Positions 51,660-61,904 are shown, counted from the first letter of the stretch. The stretch is 64,000 nt of DNA from Pseudodesulfovibrio sp. (GCA_016342345.1 JAEINO010000001.1:124001-188000); one strand, 5' to 3'. Numbers and translations: made by a program. The notes: a model not told the origin generated them from the sequence alone.

Positions 51660-52418
51660 TTACCATTTCGATCGTCCGGGAGGTATATAAAAAAACTCCA
51701 CCCTCCGATTCATTCTTTTATTGGCTTCCGTAGTACTCGGCAGGATTGGTTTTGCACTGGCATACCCAACCGCCTTCATACGTTTGGCCTGTATATCTGA
51801 ATGCTCCAAAATATAGCGCAAGCATGCTGCAGCTCGCGCAGCAGACAATTCCCAATTTGAGGAATACAAAGACGATTCCGTTTTTTCACCATCAGTATGT
51901 CCACGAATTACCAAGTTGAAATTCTTACCTTTCATACCATCTATGACAACCCCAAGACCCTTGACAGCCTCAGGAGTAAGATCAGTCGTGCCTTTGGCAA
52001 ACATTGCTTTATTGCTCAGGCGAAGCATAACGCCAGACTTGTCGCTGCTAACCCGAGCCTTGCTTGATAAATCCCTGGATCGAATAGATTTCTTCAAAAG
52101 AGCCCCGAGTTCAACAATCGCCCTGTTTTCACGGGCACTGCGCCGTTCCTTGAAGCCAGTGTCAGCATATGGCGTATTAAATGCTGCACTATCTTCGTAT
52201 TGAACACCCAAGGCCTCTTGAATGGACCCCATCATTTTTCTGAAATTCGTTACATCCGAGTTGGTAAAAGAAAGAAGCAATACAAAAAAACACAACAACA
52301 ACGTCACCATGTCGGCAAAAGTCGCCATCCATGCTGGTATGCCTTCTTCCTGTGGAGGCGGGCTGGATTTGACTCCACCTGGTTGCTGTTCTACTGCAGA
52401 TTCCTGTTCAGCCATCAA
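51660..52418 (-). CDS. Flagellar motor protein MotB, second copy
   Basis: A 252-residue MotB-type protein: a short cytoplasmic N-terminus, one membrane helix with the proton-binding Asp (MATFADMVTLLLCFFVLLLSF), and a C-terminal OmpA/MotB peptidoglycan-binding domain (LVIRGHTDGE, SNWELSAARAAACLRYIL, VGYASAKPI). It is clearly paralogous to the gene upstream (12 bases away), and both follow one motA. Stators contain two MotB per five MotA, so two different MotB proteins could give mixed or alternative stators. Confidence 0.9.
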   Translation of the reverse strand: MMAEQESAVEQQPGGVKSSPPPQEEGIPAWMATFADMVTLLLCFFVLLLSFTNSDVTNFRKMMGSIQEALGVQYEDSAAFNTPYADTGFKERRSARENRAIVELGALLKKSIRSRDLSSKARVSSDKSGVMLRLSNKAMFAKGTTDLTPEAVKGLGVVIDGMKGKNFNLVIRGHTDGEKTESSLYSSNWELSAARAAACLRYILEHSDIQAKRMKAVGYASAKPILPSTTEANKRMNRRVEFFYIPPGRSKW

Positions 52419-52430
52419 GTATTAGTCCTG

Positions 52431-53195
52431 CTACCACGCGTCACGTTGTGGCATATGAAGATAAAATTCTACGCGTTGATTCTTTATTCGATTTTCATCC
52501 GAATCATTTGGAACAGATGGTCGTGTATCGGCATAACCAACAGCTTTTGCACGATTTATCTCAATTCCGCCATTTCCTATGATATAATTAAGTGCCACGG
52601 CAGCTCTGGCAGCAGACAACTCCCAATTAGACGGGTATTTTTTTGTGGAAACAGGTCTGTCATCAGTATGCCCACGAACTACAAGATGTAATTTGTAATC
52701 CATGAGTACCTTGATCACCTTGTCAAGGATTCTACTTGAATCAGCGGTAAGCTCAGCTGAACCAGATTTGAACAGGGAAGCTGAATTGGCACTGAAAACA
52801 ACACCATCCCTGTCAGCCGTCACACCGGTGCCTTCTTTTAACTCGACATCCTCATCATCCAGCAGGGACTTGATTCGCATAACAACTCCTAGAAGGAGAC
52901 GCTCGTCATGAGAAATCTTTGATGCAAGATCCTTTGCCGCCGAACTCGTATTAAATTGTGCCATGTCCTCGGAAACCGCACGAATTTCCTTGGCACCAAA
53001 TGCCCCTTTCAAGGACCCCAAAGCATCCCTGTATTTTTCTTCACTCTGTTCGGCAAAGGACAGCAATAGAACAAAAAAACACAACAACAACGTCACCATA
53101 TCGGCAAACGTTGCCATCCATGCTGGCAACCCCTCATCTGCCGGAGGCTCTTCGGGCGGTTTTCTCTGAACGAATTCTTCTACTTGCCCAGCCAC
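52431..53195 (-). CDS. motB: Flagellar motor protein MotB, first copy
   Basis: A 254-residue protein with the same layout as its neighbour: MATFADMVTLLLCFFVLLLSF (Asp for ion conduction), a plug-and-linker region, and the OmpA-like domain with LVVRGHTDDRP, NWELSAARAAVALNYII and VGYADTRP. It lies 27 bases after motA and is the likely primary partner. Confidence 0.92.
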   Translation of the reverse strand: MAGQVEEFVQRKPPEEPPADEGLPAWMATFADMVTLLLCFFVLLLSFAEQSEEKYRDALGSLKGAFGAKEIRAVSEDMAQFNTSSAAKDLASKISHDERLLLGVVMRIKSLLDDEDVELKEGTGVTADRDGVVFSANSASLFKSGSAELTADSSRILDKVIKVLMDYKLHLVVRGHTDDRPVSTKKYPSNWELSAARAAVALNYIIGNGGIEINRAKAVGYADTRPSVPNDSDENRIKNQRVEFYLHMPQRDAW

Positions 53196-53222
53196 ATAAT
53201 ACTCCGGAATAGATACGATTGA

Positions 53223-53978
53223 TTAAGAGGTTTTTTCACGCATTGCCGGTGACAAGAATGCCTGCAACTTTTCTTTTACAACAGAGGGATGGTCACCTCT
53301 TTGAAGCGACGAAACTCCTTCAACCATAATTTGCATAAACAAGGCATCTTCGGCTGATCGTTCTGCAAGCTTGGTAGCCATAGGCAAAAAGATGCAGTTG
53401 GCCATGACTGCGCCATAAAAAGTAGTTAGAAGTGCAACGGCCATTGCAGGTCCGATTGAAGCAGGATCTGAAAGATTTGAGAGCATATTGACCAGACCTA
53501 TCAATGTACCAATCATTCCGAATGCTGGAGCCATGTTTCCCATGCCCTTGAATACAGCTTGCCCTTGTCGATGACGTTGTTTCATGAACTCCAGTTCGAT
53601 TTCCATGACGGATCTGACCAAAGCCTCACTCGCCCCATCCACGACAAGCATAACACCTTTCTTCAAGAACTCATCGTCAATATTAACTTTTTCAAGTGCA
53701 ATAAGACTTTCTTTACGAGCTTTATCTGCCAAAGAAGTAATCAAAAGAACAATTTCCTGCGGATCATTTGACTTGAAAAGCAACGTTTTCATGCCAACTT
53801 TAATTGTACCAATGACAACGCCCATGGGAAACATGACAAATGTAACGGCAAATGTTCCGCCAACAACCACAACCATGGAAGGAACATCAACAAAACCCGC
53901 TGCGTTGCCTCCCATGAAAACAGTTGTAACAACAAGTCCCAAAGCACCAGACAAACCGATTAAAGTTGCAATATCCAT
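53223..53978 (-). CDS. motA: Flagellar motor protein MotA
   Basis: A 251-residue MotA/PomA-type stator protein with four membrane helices (about residues 5-22, 35-52, 148-170, 182-200). FKGMGNMAPAFGMIGTLIGLVNMLSNL and ATKLAERSAED are family signatures; the cytoplasmic loop between helices 2 and 3 carries charged residues that contact FliG. It is followed by two motB genes and preceded by a FapA-domain gene 3 bases away, which suggests one operon. Confidence 0.93.
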   Translation of the reverse strand: MDIATLIGLSGALGLVVTTVFMGGNAAGFVDVPSMVVVVGGTFAVTFVMFPMGVVIGTIKVGMKTLLFKSNDPQEIVLLITSLADKARKESLIALEKVNIDDEFLKKGVMLVVDGASEALVRSVMEIELEFMKQRHRQGQAVFKGMGNMAPAFGMIGTLIGLVNMLSNLSDPASIGPAMAVALLTTFYGAVMANCIFLPMATKLAERSAEDALFMQIMVEGVSSLQRGDHPSVVKEKLQAFLSPAMREKTS

Positions 53979-53981
53979 ATA

Positions 53982-55103
53982 TTATCTTTTTATTTTCTTA
54001 GTTGAAGCACCAATTTTGACTTCACCATTTTCATAAAAGAAAAACACATCTTCCATGAAGTCATCCACTTTGAGATAGGCAGATCCAATACTAACCTCCA
54101 CTCCGGGCTTTACCACTCCCGGAACAAGGATCTTGCACTCCTCAAGACATTCAGTTGACTGTATTCCTTCCCAAAGTTTGGACTTAAGCAGCTTGACCAG
54201 GCCCAACTCCCTAAGTGCAGACTCCAATTTAGGCCCATATTCAATTTTGAACTCATTTCCCTTGTTCAATATCTTTTCATACGATGCAATATTTTCATGC
54301 AGCCTCTTGATACGAACATTGTATTCATCATCAGCAAATAACAAAGTAGGATGGTAGCCAAGCACAATCGAGGTGTCCGTGTCCAACCCTCCACCAAGTT
54401 GCTCTCCGACATAAACATATTCATGACAAAATATTCTTCCGCCCGTCAAACGCCCTCCAACAGCCAGACGCCTACCGGCATAGACCTCACTGTGCATCAA
54501 AGAGCCTTTAACCAGAATGTCTTCACCGGATTTAAGGGTCGCATATTCACAAAAAGCCAACTTCATGTTCTTGCCAGACTCAAGAAAAGCTTCCTTGCCA
54601 CCCTTGACACCACCTCGGCAGTTCAGATCATGCAAAGCCTCAATACGAGCACCTTCAATCTGCCCCTGAACAACAACGTCCCTACCCTGCAGAGAAAATC
54701 CCGATCGAACCGAACCACCAATCGTCAAATTACCAATAAAATTAATATTGCCAGTGTGATAATCCACTTCTCCAGGAACAACGAGAGATTCCTCAACAAC
54801 GATCTTCCCGTCTTTGTACCCCACACAGCCATTCACTGCCGCATACAGCTTGTCAGGATTCTTGCGCTTTACGCCAGTCCCATGACCTGCCGGAAAAGTC
54901 ATTCCCTGATAAACAAACCGCGGGTCAGTAGCAACCTCTTTAGATTCGTCTAGAGGAAGCCACTCGGCAATCACAAAACCTGCTTCAACATTTTGAACAA
55001 AATTCAATTCATAATGATCAACACTACCATCCGCCTGCTCTTCCGGTTTCAGATGGGCATGGTCAACATCCGGATCAAAATAATGTTTCAGGAAAAACGA
55101 CAT
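53982..55103 (-). CDS. FapA-domain (DUF342) protein, paralogue 2
   Basis: A 373-residue protein with the DUF342 beta-helix (VNGCVGYKDGKIVVEESLVVPGEVDYHTGNINFIGNLTIGGSVRSGFSLQGRDVVVQGQIEG) and a short coiled coil (about residues 275-305). It is shorter than the paralogue at 48758-50437. AGAGG precedes the ATG at 55103. It is the first gene of the fapA-motA-motB-motB transcript, linking the family to motility in this organism. Confidence 0.85.
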   Translation of the reverse strand: MSFFLKHYFDPDVDHAHLKPEEQADGSVDHYELNFVQNVEAGFVIAEWLPLDESKEVATDPRFVYQGMTFPAGHGTGVKRKNPDKLYAAVNGCVGYKDGKIVVEESLVVPGEVDYHTGNINFIGNLTIGGSVRSGFSLQGRDVVVQGQIEGARIEALHDLNCRGGVKGGKEAFLESGKNMKLAFCEYATLKSGEDILVKGSLMHSEVYAGRRLAVGGRLTGGRIFCHEYVYVGEQLGGGLDTDTSIVLGYHPTLLFADDEYNVRIKRLHENIASYEKILNKGNEFKIEYGPKLESALRELGLVKLLKSKLWEGIQSTECLEECKILVPGVVKPGVEVSIGSAYLKVDDFMEDVFFFYENGEVKIGASTKKIKR

Positions 55104-55292
55104 TATACCTCTGACATAAGCAAACAATTTAACAAAGCCAATACTAAATTAAGACTGCACAACCAGCTGGTTGAACTCACTAAATTATACAATCTTTTAT
55201 TTTTGAATAGTATTAGAAGACAAACTAACCGTCAACGATTTACACGTATTATTCTCTGCCAACAAGGGTATTAGATAAAAAAAAATTAACTC

Positions 55293-55320
55293 TAAAGAAA
55301 TAGACGAAACTGACCGATAA
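55293..55320 (+). promoter_or_regulatory. Sigma-28-like promoter upstream of flaG
   Basis: TAAA at 55293-55296 and ACCGATAA at 55313-55320, with 16 bases between, against the flagellar consensus TAAA-N15-GCCGATAA. It lies about 60 bases upstream of flaG, a late flagellar gene, as expected. Confidence 0.65.
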
Positions 55321-55380
55321 TATGAACGTAAGAGTCAAATGGAATTGGGAGGATTCGTGTAACACCAGGGAGGGAAGACC

Positions 55381-55770
55381 ATGAATATCCTCGAAACAAC
55401 GAATGAAAGAAAAGGGCTGCACTCGGAGAGTGTTGTCAAGACCAATACAGCGGTCTGGCAGTCTGTCAACAGTGAACGCGCAAAGGTTCAGGCCGATGCA
55501 ATTCATAAACAGAATGGAACTCAATCGGACAAAAACAACCATGACTTTTCCAAGGAAAAGCTCACTCAGATGGTTGACGAAGCTCAGGAACATCTGAAAA
55601 AAAACAATATCAAACTGAAATTCAAAATCCTGGAAGAAAAGAATGCGGTTCAAGTCGAGATTGTCGATCCAGATGGAAAAACAATTCGTAAGATTCCGGG
55701 AGATGACTTGCTCAAGCTGTCAAAATCTCTAAAGAACCTTGGTCAAGGATTTCTCGACGAAGTTTCTTAA
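55381..55770 (+). CDS. flaG: FlaG family flagellar protein
   Basis: A 129-residue protein. The C-terminal half has the FlaG pattern: IKLKFKILEEKNAVQVEIVDPDGKTIRKIPGDDLLKLSKSL. The N-terminal half is hydrophilic and variable. FlaG influences flagellar filament length in other bacteria. GGGAGGG lies just before the ATG, and a sigma-28-like promoter precedes it. A long hairpin follows. Confidence 0.85.
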   Translation: MNILETTNERKGLHSESVVKTNTAVWQSVNSERAKVQADAIHKQNGTQSDKNNHDFSKEKLTQMVDEAQEHLKKNNIKLKFKILEEKNAVQVEIVDPDGKTIRKIPGDDLLKLSKSLKNLGQGFLDEVS

Positions 55771-55781
55771 ACCACCAACTT

Positions 55782-55837
55782 CAAACACCAAAGACAACGC
55801 CCCTACTTTTGTAGTCGTGGGCGAATTTGGTGTTTGC
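55782..55837 (+). terminator. Long hairpin after flaG, probable terminator
   Basis: CAAACACCAAA pairs with TTTGGTGTTTG, with inner pairings CGCCC/GGGCG and CTAC/GTAG around TTTT. No long T run follows, so termination is not certain; it may protect the mRNA 3' end. Confidence 0.55.
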
Positions 55838-55922
55838 TAAAAACCTTCTCCCTCTTACTTGCAAACAACAAAATGCTAAGGCATAATCTATAGACAGATA
55901 GTCTTATTCTTTGGAGGCAATC

Positions 55923-56216
55923 ATGTCTGATATCAGCATTTCCACCATGACCATACAATCAATGGCCCTTGATAACCAGATGTCTGGCCCGGAATCCATT
56001 AAGGAAAGCACCACAGAGATTGCATCCGGTTTTATTCGAGGTGGATCTGACTCCTCAGAGCTCGCAGTAGCCGGAGCCGAAATTGCATCTCGAACAAATG
56101 ATTATTTAGGAACAGGACCAGACTTGGGATCAACTGGTACGGATTTCGACATTCAACAGGCAATCAGCTCAAGCATGACGGAAGGTATAGGCACCATTGC
56201 CGACAAAATCATTTAA
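55923..56216 (+). CDS. Small protein of unknown function in the motility region
   Basis: A 97-residue Ser/Gly/Ala-rich protein. GGAGG is 6 bases before the ATG at 55923, and a terminator follows the stop, so it is a good gene. It begins SDISISTMTIQSMALDNQ and ends IGTIADKII; low-complexity flagellar-associated proteins can look like this, but no family is recognised. Confidence 0.65.
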   Translation: MSDISISTMTIQSMALDNQMSGPESIKESTTEIASGFIRGGSDSSELAVAGAEIASRTNDYLGTGPDLGSTGTDFDIQQAISSSMTEGIGTIADKII

Positions 56217-56235
56217 CATCTCGATACAGATAATT

Positions 56236-56269
56236 AAAAAGGGGACAGTCACCAAACTGCCCCCTTTTA
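56236..56269. terminator. Terminator between the small protein and the chemoreceptor gene
   Basis: AAAAGGGGACAG and CTGCCCCCTTTT around TCACCAAA (one mismatch); A and T runs on both sides. Confidence 0.85.
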
Positions 56270-56333
56270 TCCATTTCAACTGCTGCGCACAATTTCCGAA
56301 ATTGAAGCCACTGTTTTCTGGAAAAAAAAGACG

Positions 56334-58037
56334 CTAAAAACGTTCGAAGCCCTCATCATCGCCACCAGCCATGTCCAAAGCGAGTCCGGCTGGCTTTTTC
56401 GTCCTGACTCCTCCACCTTGCCCCAAAGATTTTGACTTGGGAGAATGCGCGACTACTGTTCGGGATGTCCCGGACGAAACATTACCGATATTGAAGAAGC
56501 TGACAGTCCTTTGCAACTCAACGGCCTGGGCCGAAAGTGTTTGCGAGGTGGATGCAACCTCTTCGGATGCAGCTGCATTTTGTTGCACAACCTGATCAAG
56601 CTCTTGCAGTGCCGTATTGATCTGCTCTGCTCCCGAATTCTGCTCGTTGGTGGCTGCAGCAATTTCCTGTACCAATTCAGCAGTCTTCTTGATATCCGGC
56701 ACCATCCGGGTCAACATCTCGCCTGCTTCTTCGGCAATATGGACACTGGAAGCTGACAAATCACTAATTTCTCCCGCAGCAACGGCACTATGTTCAGCCA
56801 ACTTACGAACTTCGGCAGCCACAACGGCAAACCCCTTGCCATGTTCACCAGCGCGGGCCGCTTCGATAGCAGCATTCAAAGCCAACAAATTCGTCTGACG
56901 GGCTATGTCTTCGACGATGGATATCTTTTCAGCAATTTTCTTCATGGACTCGACCGTTCCCAAAACAGCCTTGCCGCCCTTTTCCGCATCATCGGCTGCC
57001 CGGATTGCAATACCCTCGGTCAATTTCGCATTTTCAGCATTCTGACTGATATTGGAAGTCATTTCCTCCATACTGGATGCAACCTCTTCAACCGCGGCAG
57101 CCTGTTGCGTGGCTCCCTGGGACAAGCTGTCAGAGGAGGCAGAAAGTTCTTCGCCTCCCGCAGCAACGTTATCACTACCCGACTGCACGTTGAACACCAC
57201 TTCTCGAAGTTTAGCCAGCATATGATCCATAGCCTTGGAAAGCTTGGATAACTCGTCATTGTGTGTATCATTCAAAGAATGTCGCAAATCACCTTGAGCA
57301 ACAGTTTCAGTAAATTCAACACAATTAAACATGGGCTTGGTTATACTTCCGGCAATAACCCATGCAATGGGCACGACTATCAGGGCCAAAAGAGCTAATA
57401 TGCCAATACTGATCCAAAGCACCAAGGAATTTGTAAACTCATCAAAATCGTTTTCAATGACGACTTTCTTGGTTTCAATATCGTCAACATATACACCAGT
57501 GCCAATCCAATACTCGGTACCTGGAACCATCTGGGCATAGCCGAGCTTTGGAGATGCTTCACTCTCTCCGGGTTTCGGATACCAATAGGTAACAAAACCA
57601 CCGCCATCCTTCGCCATTCTAACAAGCTCCCTGATGTACGAAGTACCTTTGGAGTCCACTGAATCCATACGATCCTGCCCCTGCATTTCAGGCTTGAGGG
57701 GATGAGCGATATTCCGACCGGACATGTCATAGGCAAAATAATAACCGTCATCTCCAAATCTCACTTTCCGCAACTCATCTTGCACTGTCACATCAAGTGG
57801 AGCCCCTATTCACTTGGCTTTTTCAACAGCATCGCCGACCTTGGTAGTCATAGTCTGGACGGAAAACTTGAGCATCCGCTCATAACCATCCTGCATCGCA
57901 ACCACGGCATCGTCAGTTCCCCTACTGGCAAGTTTATGCAAACCACTCACAAACGCACCACTGGCTAACAAGGTTGACAAAACAAGAAGACCCAACAAAA
58001 AAAGAATCCTGATTCGTATCCCGAAATTACGCAGCAT
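56334..58037 (-). pseudogene. Methyl-accepting chemotaxis protein interrupted by an in-frame TGA
   Basis: Read through, it is a chemoreceptor of about 567 residues. The first 75 residues have a membrane helix (ILFLLGLLVLSTLLASGAF) and the start of a single-Cache sensor. TGA at 57812-57810 then interrupts, and the same frame continues with [31 protein letters not shown] (rest of the Cache domain). The second membrane helix, HAMP and the signalling domain with [44 protein letters not shown] follow. There is no frameshift, only the stop. It could be a recent nonsense mutation, a sequencing error or, less likely, selenocysteine; a restart downstream would lack the first membrane helix. The tail GFERF may bind CheR. 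Confidence 0.85.
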
Positions 58038-58260
58038 GGCACATTCTCCTCATAAATAAATTCATCCGAAAACAGTGGGGATTCCCATAGTGCTTTTAAC
58101 CTATTATTCTGTTTTAGTGCAATGCCAGACAGAATTTTATAAAACGAATCATATGAAAAGGCATCAAAACCTCACTGAGGCTGATTCAAATTATTATCTC
58201 CATGTGCGCTCAGACCACAATCGTTAAACTTTCAGGTAACAATTGAAATATATTTAAACA

Positions 58261-58296
58261 ATAAAAAGGCCCTGCTGATCAGCAGGGCCTTTTTAT
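58261..58296. terminator. Terminator after the PEP synthase gene
   Basis: A 36-base perfect palindrome, ATAAAAAGGCCCTGCTGA plus its complement, with A and T runs; it lies downstream of the minus-strand PEP synthase stop at 58314. Confidence 0.92.
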
Positions 58297-58313
58297 TTAT
58301 ATTACTCTAATAT

Positions 58314-61300
58314 CTACCATTTCTTGGAACGTTGCTTCTCAAGAGCCTTTTCCTGTTCTTCGAAGGATGCAAATCCAGCATGGTGCATGGCGTCCTCAAC
58401 AGTACTATTCCAATCCCAACTGGCATAAATAACCGGTTTGTGGAACATGGCACGAAATTGCTCCATTTCCTGACGATAGAATTCTTCCTTGGGAGTGTCC
58501 ATATGTTCACGAAGCTGTTCGCTGAAACGATCCAGTTCACCTTCGTACCACTCCATGAAATCCTCTGGAGACTTGTATTTCTTCAGGATATGCCCGTAAC
58601 TGTTATTTTCAAGCAATTCCTTAAGTTTCTTCATGTGTTGTTTCTTGACCCACGTTCCCAGATCGCAAGTCTTGATATTTTCGGACTCAATGGCAGCCAT
58701 ATCAAACTTGGTCTGACGATAAGTATCAGGAACGACGGAAGCGGACACGATTCCGGCTATGGCAACAAGGCCGCGCAGAATAACGCTGTTACTCACGCCC
58801 TGCCCACAGAAACCAACCTTCTTCTGGACCTTTTGACCGGCAAAGATAGCTGCCAGGATTGCCCAAACAACGGCTGGATCTTCCTCATCATAAATATGCT
58901 GAAGACTGGCATTATCACGATCAGTTGCCAAGACCATCTGGGTCATATCGTTTGAGCCTATGGAGAATCCGTCAACTTCCTTAAGAAATTCCTTGCACAG
59001 AATGGCATTACTGGGAATTTCAGCCATGAGAATAACCTTGAGATCATCCTTACCGGATTCCAGATTATGCACTTGCTTAAGGTAACGCTTCATGCTGCGG
59101 GCTTCTTCCAAGGTACGGACAAACGGGAACATGATACTCAAGTTTGTACCGCCATATATACCACGGGCAAGCTTGAAAGCTTCCAGTTCCCAATCATGAA
59201 TATTACGAGAAACACCACGATAACCAATCATGGGGTTGTCTTCATGAGCCTCAAACAGGAGGCCACCAAGAAGATTACGATATTCGTTGGATTTAAAGTC
59301 TGTAGTCCGGTAAATAATATCCTTGCCATAAAAAGCCATGGCAAACAACGCCAACCCCTGAGACAGGGTTTGGATATAATTTTCCTTACCCGTGGTATAC
59401 CCTCTGGTCTCCAGAAGATGCCGGATACGTTCGGGTAAAGTAGCGACTTCGTCCATCTCCGACTTCAAACCCATCTTAAGAGCAACTTCTTCACGCAAAC
59501 TGGTAAGTTTGTCGAAATACTCGATAATCTCTGGGTTGTCCTTCAATCGCTTCACATATTCAGCAACAATCTGCTCATGTTCCTGACGATTTTTCCAGGC
59601 TTCCCCTCTAACGACAGGCATGACTTCAAACATGTCATGATAACCAAGAATAACCGCCACATGTGCTTCCAGATCAATGGAAGTCTTGAGAACATCCAAT
59701 CGTTCTGTTGCCAAAGTAAGATGCTCATCAAGCTTGTGATCCATCTCCCGAAGGCGACGGTGCATGGCCAGCACTTCATCAGTGCCCCGAGTTCCCTCCT
59801 GCTCGGCCAGAGATTCCATTTCCTTTGTTAGACCAGTAATGAGTCCAACATATTCACGAAGCTTGAGTGGCATTCTGATCAAACCATCAGCAAACTGCTC
59901 TTTCATGACCTTGGTCAAACGATTGTCCATCTGTTCAAGATTCTCCTCAACCAGATCGTTCAGGACATCCTTGTCATAGGCTTCAAGAGCCATGGGATGA
60001 ACACCAATGTTTCCAAGCATGAATTCAGCGCGCAACAATCCGATTTCAAAATCAGGCACCTGGCGCAGGCGGGACAGAAACAAAGACTGGCCCACATCGG
60101 CAAGAATCAGACCGACTTTGGTCTTTGTGGCAGGGAGTTCAGCGACATTGATTTCGCCACCGACTTCCACCAAAGGCAATTCACCCCGATAGACCTTGCC
60201 ACGGGAACCATCGACAGTAACCTGCTGACGATCCAGAGACCTGAGAGCCTCCAGACGCTGGATGCCAATAATCGCCGGGATTCCCAACTCGCGAGAGGTA
60301 ATGGCTGCATGGCTGGTGTCACCACCCACATCGGCCAGAATGGCGGAAGCGATACGCATGCCCGGAACCATATCAGGATCGGTTCGCTCGGCAGCCAGGA
60401 TATCACCCTTGTTAATCTTATTGAGTTCCAAAGCGGAACGCAGGTATTTGACAGTACCCTGCCCTGCACCACGGGATGCTCCGTTGCCTTCAAGAATGAC
60501 TTCAGCAGATTCAATGGCTTTCTTGTCAACTTCGAGACGGCGCATGAAGATCGTATTGGGATGCGACTCAAAGTCTTCATTCCAACGGGTTTCAGGACGA
60601 GCCTGCACGAACCAGAGCCGATCCGATTTGTCAATGCAGAATTCGCTGTCCATGATCATATCACCATATGCCTGGGAAATAGCACGGACGCCTTGGGCAA
60701 CAATTTCTGCCTGGGCAATGGAAAGGGACCAACGAAAGACTTCATTCTCCGGAACTTTCACGACATGAGTGCCGCTACCATCCGTTTTATAAATAATCTT
60801 CTTTTCCTTGCAGCCCATATAACGAATAACGACTTCACGGCCACCATCGCGCTGAAATACATAGAATTTATCAGGAGTGACCATGCCGCCGACAACAGCT
60901 TCCCCAAGTCCGTAACTGGCATCAATGGAGACGAGATCATTGCGATCGGTACCACGACAACCAGTTGCGGTATCTGCACTGAAAGCAGTACCCGAAATGA
61001 CCGGATTGATCATACGCATAATGCAAACCGACAAGGAGGTGTGTTCGATTGACCACTCACTTTTGGCGAGTTCGGCGATGGAATCATTCCCGGTTTTCTC
61101 TGCCTTGGTAATGGCATCAAGAATGGCCTCGCGGCGATAAGTCATTGAACGCAGATTGTAAGCGGAAGAACAGTCCCAATGATATGCTTCGAGACATTCA
61201 TCGGCACCCACAATATTCAAATATGTATCCTGAAGACCTGCAAATGCCTTTTTACGACTATCCTCACCCGCAGCAGAGGAACGCACGGCAACCGGAACAT

Positions 61301-61904
61301 CGTCCGATGCGGCTTCCTTGCAAATGGAGAGATAGGCAGCCTTGACTTCCTTGCCGACTTCTTCGGGAATGTCTACCGAAAGAATAGCCGACTGCACGAG
61401 TACAGAACGCATGCGAAGCTGATCAATTCCTTCAGGAGAAGTAGCAAAACCATCAACAACATTATTAATAAATGTCCGAAGCTTAATGGGTGTACCCGAC
61501 TGCTTCAACGATTGCTCGCGTACCTTCTTTCCAACGTTACGAACAAACTGCTGAAGAAATTCAGAGTCTTCATTCACTGAATCAGAATTCCAGTCAACAT
61601 TATTATATTCTTTGTCAACAGTGGCACGGACAACGGCGGCGTTGACTTTAGTGTCATCCAGGATCGTATGAAATACATGAGAGGAAATGGCTCTGAACTC
61701 AGGTGCTCTGATCCCTGGAACCTGGCTGATTATAGCGGTATTGTAATTTTTACCGCCGACAAGAAGTTCGGCATCTTCACCAATCTCTTTAATATCGGCT
61801 CCATTAAGAACCAACTTTTTTTTGAGACTCTCAGTTTTTGCCCCGGCTTTGTTGACTTTGCTGGTTTCAGCCTGTTCAGCGGGCTTTTTCTGGGTCTTGG
61901 CCAT
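58314..61904 (-). CDS. Long PEP/pyruvate-binding enzyme, phosphoenolpyruvate synthase-like
   Basis: A 1196-residue protein. An N-terminal ATP-grasp domain (DVPVAVRSSAAGEDSRKKAFAGLQDTYLNIVG; DSEFCIDKSDRLWFVQARPETRW) is followed by the mobile phosphohistidine domain (GGDTSHAAITSRELGIPAI, His about residue 532) and the C-terminal PEP-binding barrel with SIGSNDMTQMVLATDRDN and the catalytic Cys in GFCGQGVSN (about residue 1032). PpsA is usually near 800 residues; the extra length is an N-terminal extension and about 200 helical residues between His domain and barrel. It probably makes PEP from pyruvate and ATP. The adjacent carboxyltransferase fits a pyruvate-node role. Confidence 0.88.
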   Translation of the reverse strand: MAKTQKKPAEQAETSKVNKAGAKTESLKKKLVLNGADIKEIGEDAELLVGGKNYNTAIISQVPGIRAPEFRAISSHVFHTILDDTKVNAAVVRATVDKEYNNVDWNSDSVNEDSEFLQQFVRNVGKKVREQSLKQSGTPIKLRTFINNVVDGFATSPEGIDQLRMRSVLVQSAILSVDIPEEVGKEVKAAYLSICKEAASDDVPVAVRSSAAGEDSRKKAFAGLQDTYLNIVGADECLEAYHWDCSSAYNLRSMTYRREAILDAITKAEKTGNDSIAELAKSEWSIEHTSLSVCIMRMINPVISGTAFSADTATGCRGTDRNDLVSIDASYGLGEAVVGGMVTPDKFYVFQRDGGREVVIRYMGCKEKKIIYKTDGSGTHVVKVPENEVFRWSLSIAQAEIVAQGVRAISQAYGDMIMDSEFCIDKSDRLWFVQARPETRWNEDFESHPNTIFMRRLEVDKKAIESAEVILEGNGASRGAGQGTVKYLRSALELNKINKGDILAAERTDPDMVPGMRIASAILADVGGDTSHAAITSRELGIPAIIGIQRLEALRSLDRQQVTVDGSRGKVYRGELPLVEVGGEINVAELPATKTKVGLILADVGQSLFLSRLRQVPDFEIGLLRAEFMLGNIGVHPMALEAYDKDVLNDLVEENLEQMDNRLTKVMKEQFADGLIRMPLKLREYVGLITGLTKEMESLAEQEGTRGTDEVLAMHRRLREMDHKLDEHLTLATERLDVLKTSIDLEAHVAVILGYHDMFEVMPVVRGEAWKNRQEHEQIVAEYVKRLKDNPEIIEYFDKLTSLREEVALKMGLKSEMDEVATLPERIRHLLETRGYTTGKENYIQTLSQGLALFAMAFYGKDIIYRTTDFKSNEYRNLLGGLLFEAHEDNPMIGYRGVSRNIHDWELEAFKLARGIYGGTNLSIMFPFVRTLEEARSMKRYLKQVHNLESGKDDLKVILMAEIPSNAILCKEFLKEVDGFSIGSNDMTQMVLATDRDNASLQHIYDEEDPAVVWAILAAIFAGQKVQKKVGFCGQGVSNSVILRGLVAIAGIVSASVVPDTYRQTKFDMAAIESENIKTCDLGTWVKKQHMKKLKELLENNSYGHILKKYKSPEDFMEWYEGELDRFSEQLREHMDTPKEEFYRQEMEQFRAMFHKPVIYASWDWNSTVEDAMHHAGFASFEEQEKALEKQRSKKW

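Noticed and set aside
57780-57812. Selenocysteine at the chemoreceptor TGA
   Set aside because: No clear SECIS stem-loop at the right distance downstream and no known selenoprotein chemoreceptor; kept only as a low-probability alternative.
59997-61052. A 351-codon plus-strand frame
   Set aside because: It lies wholly antisense to the PEP synthase catalytic region, with no ribosome binding site or protein family; the conserved motifs are on the other strand.
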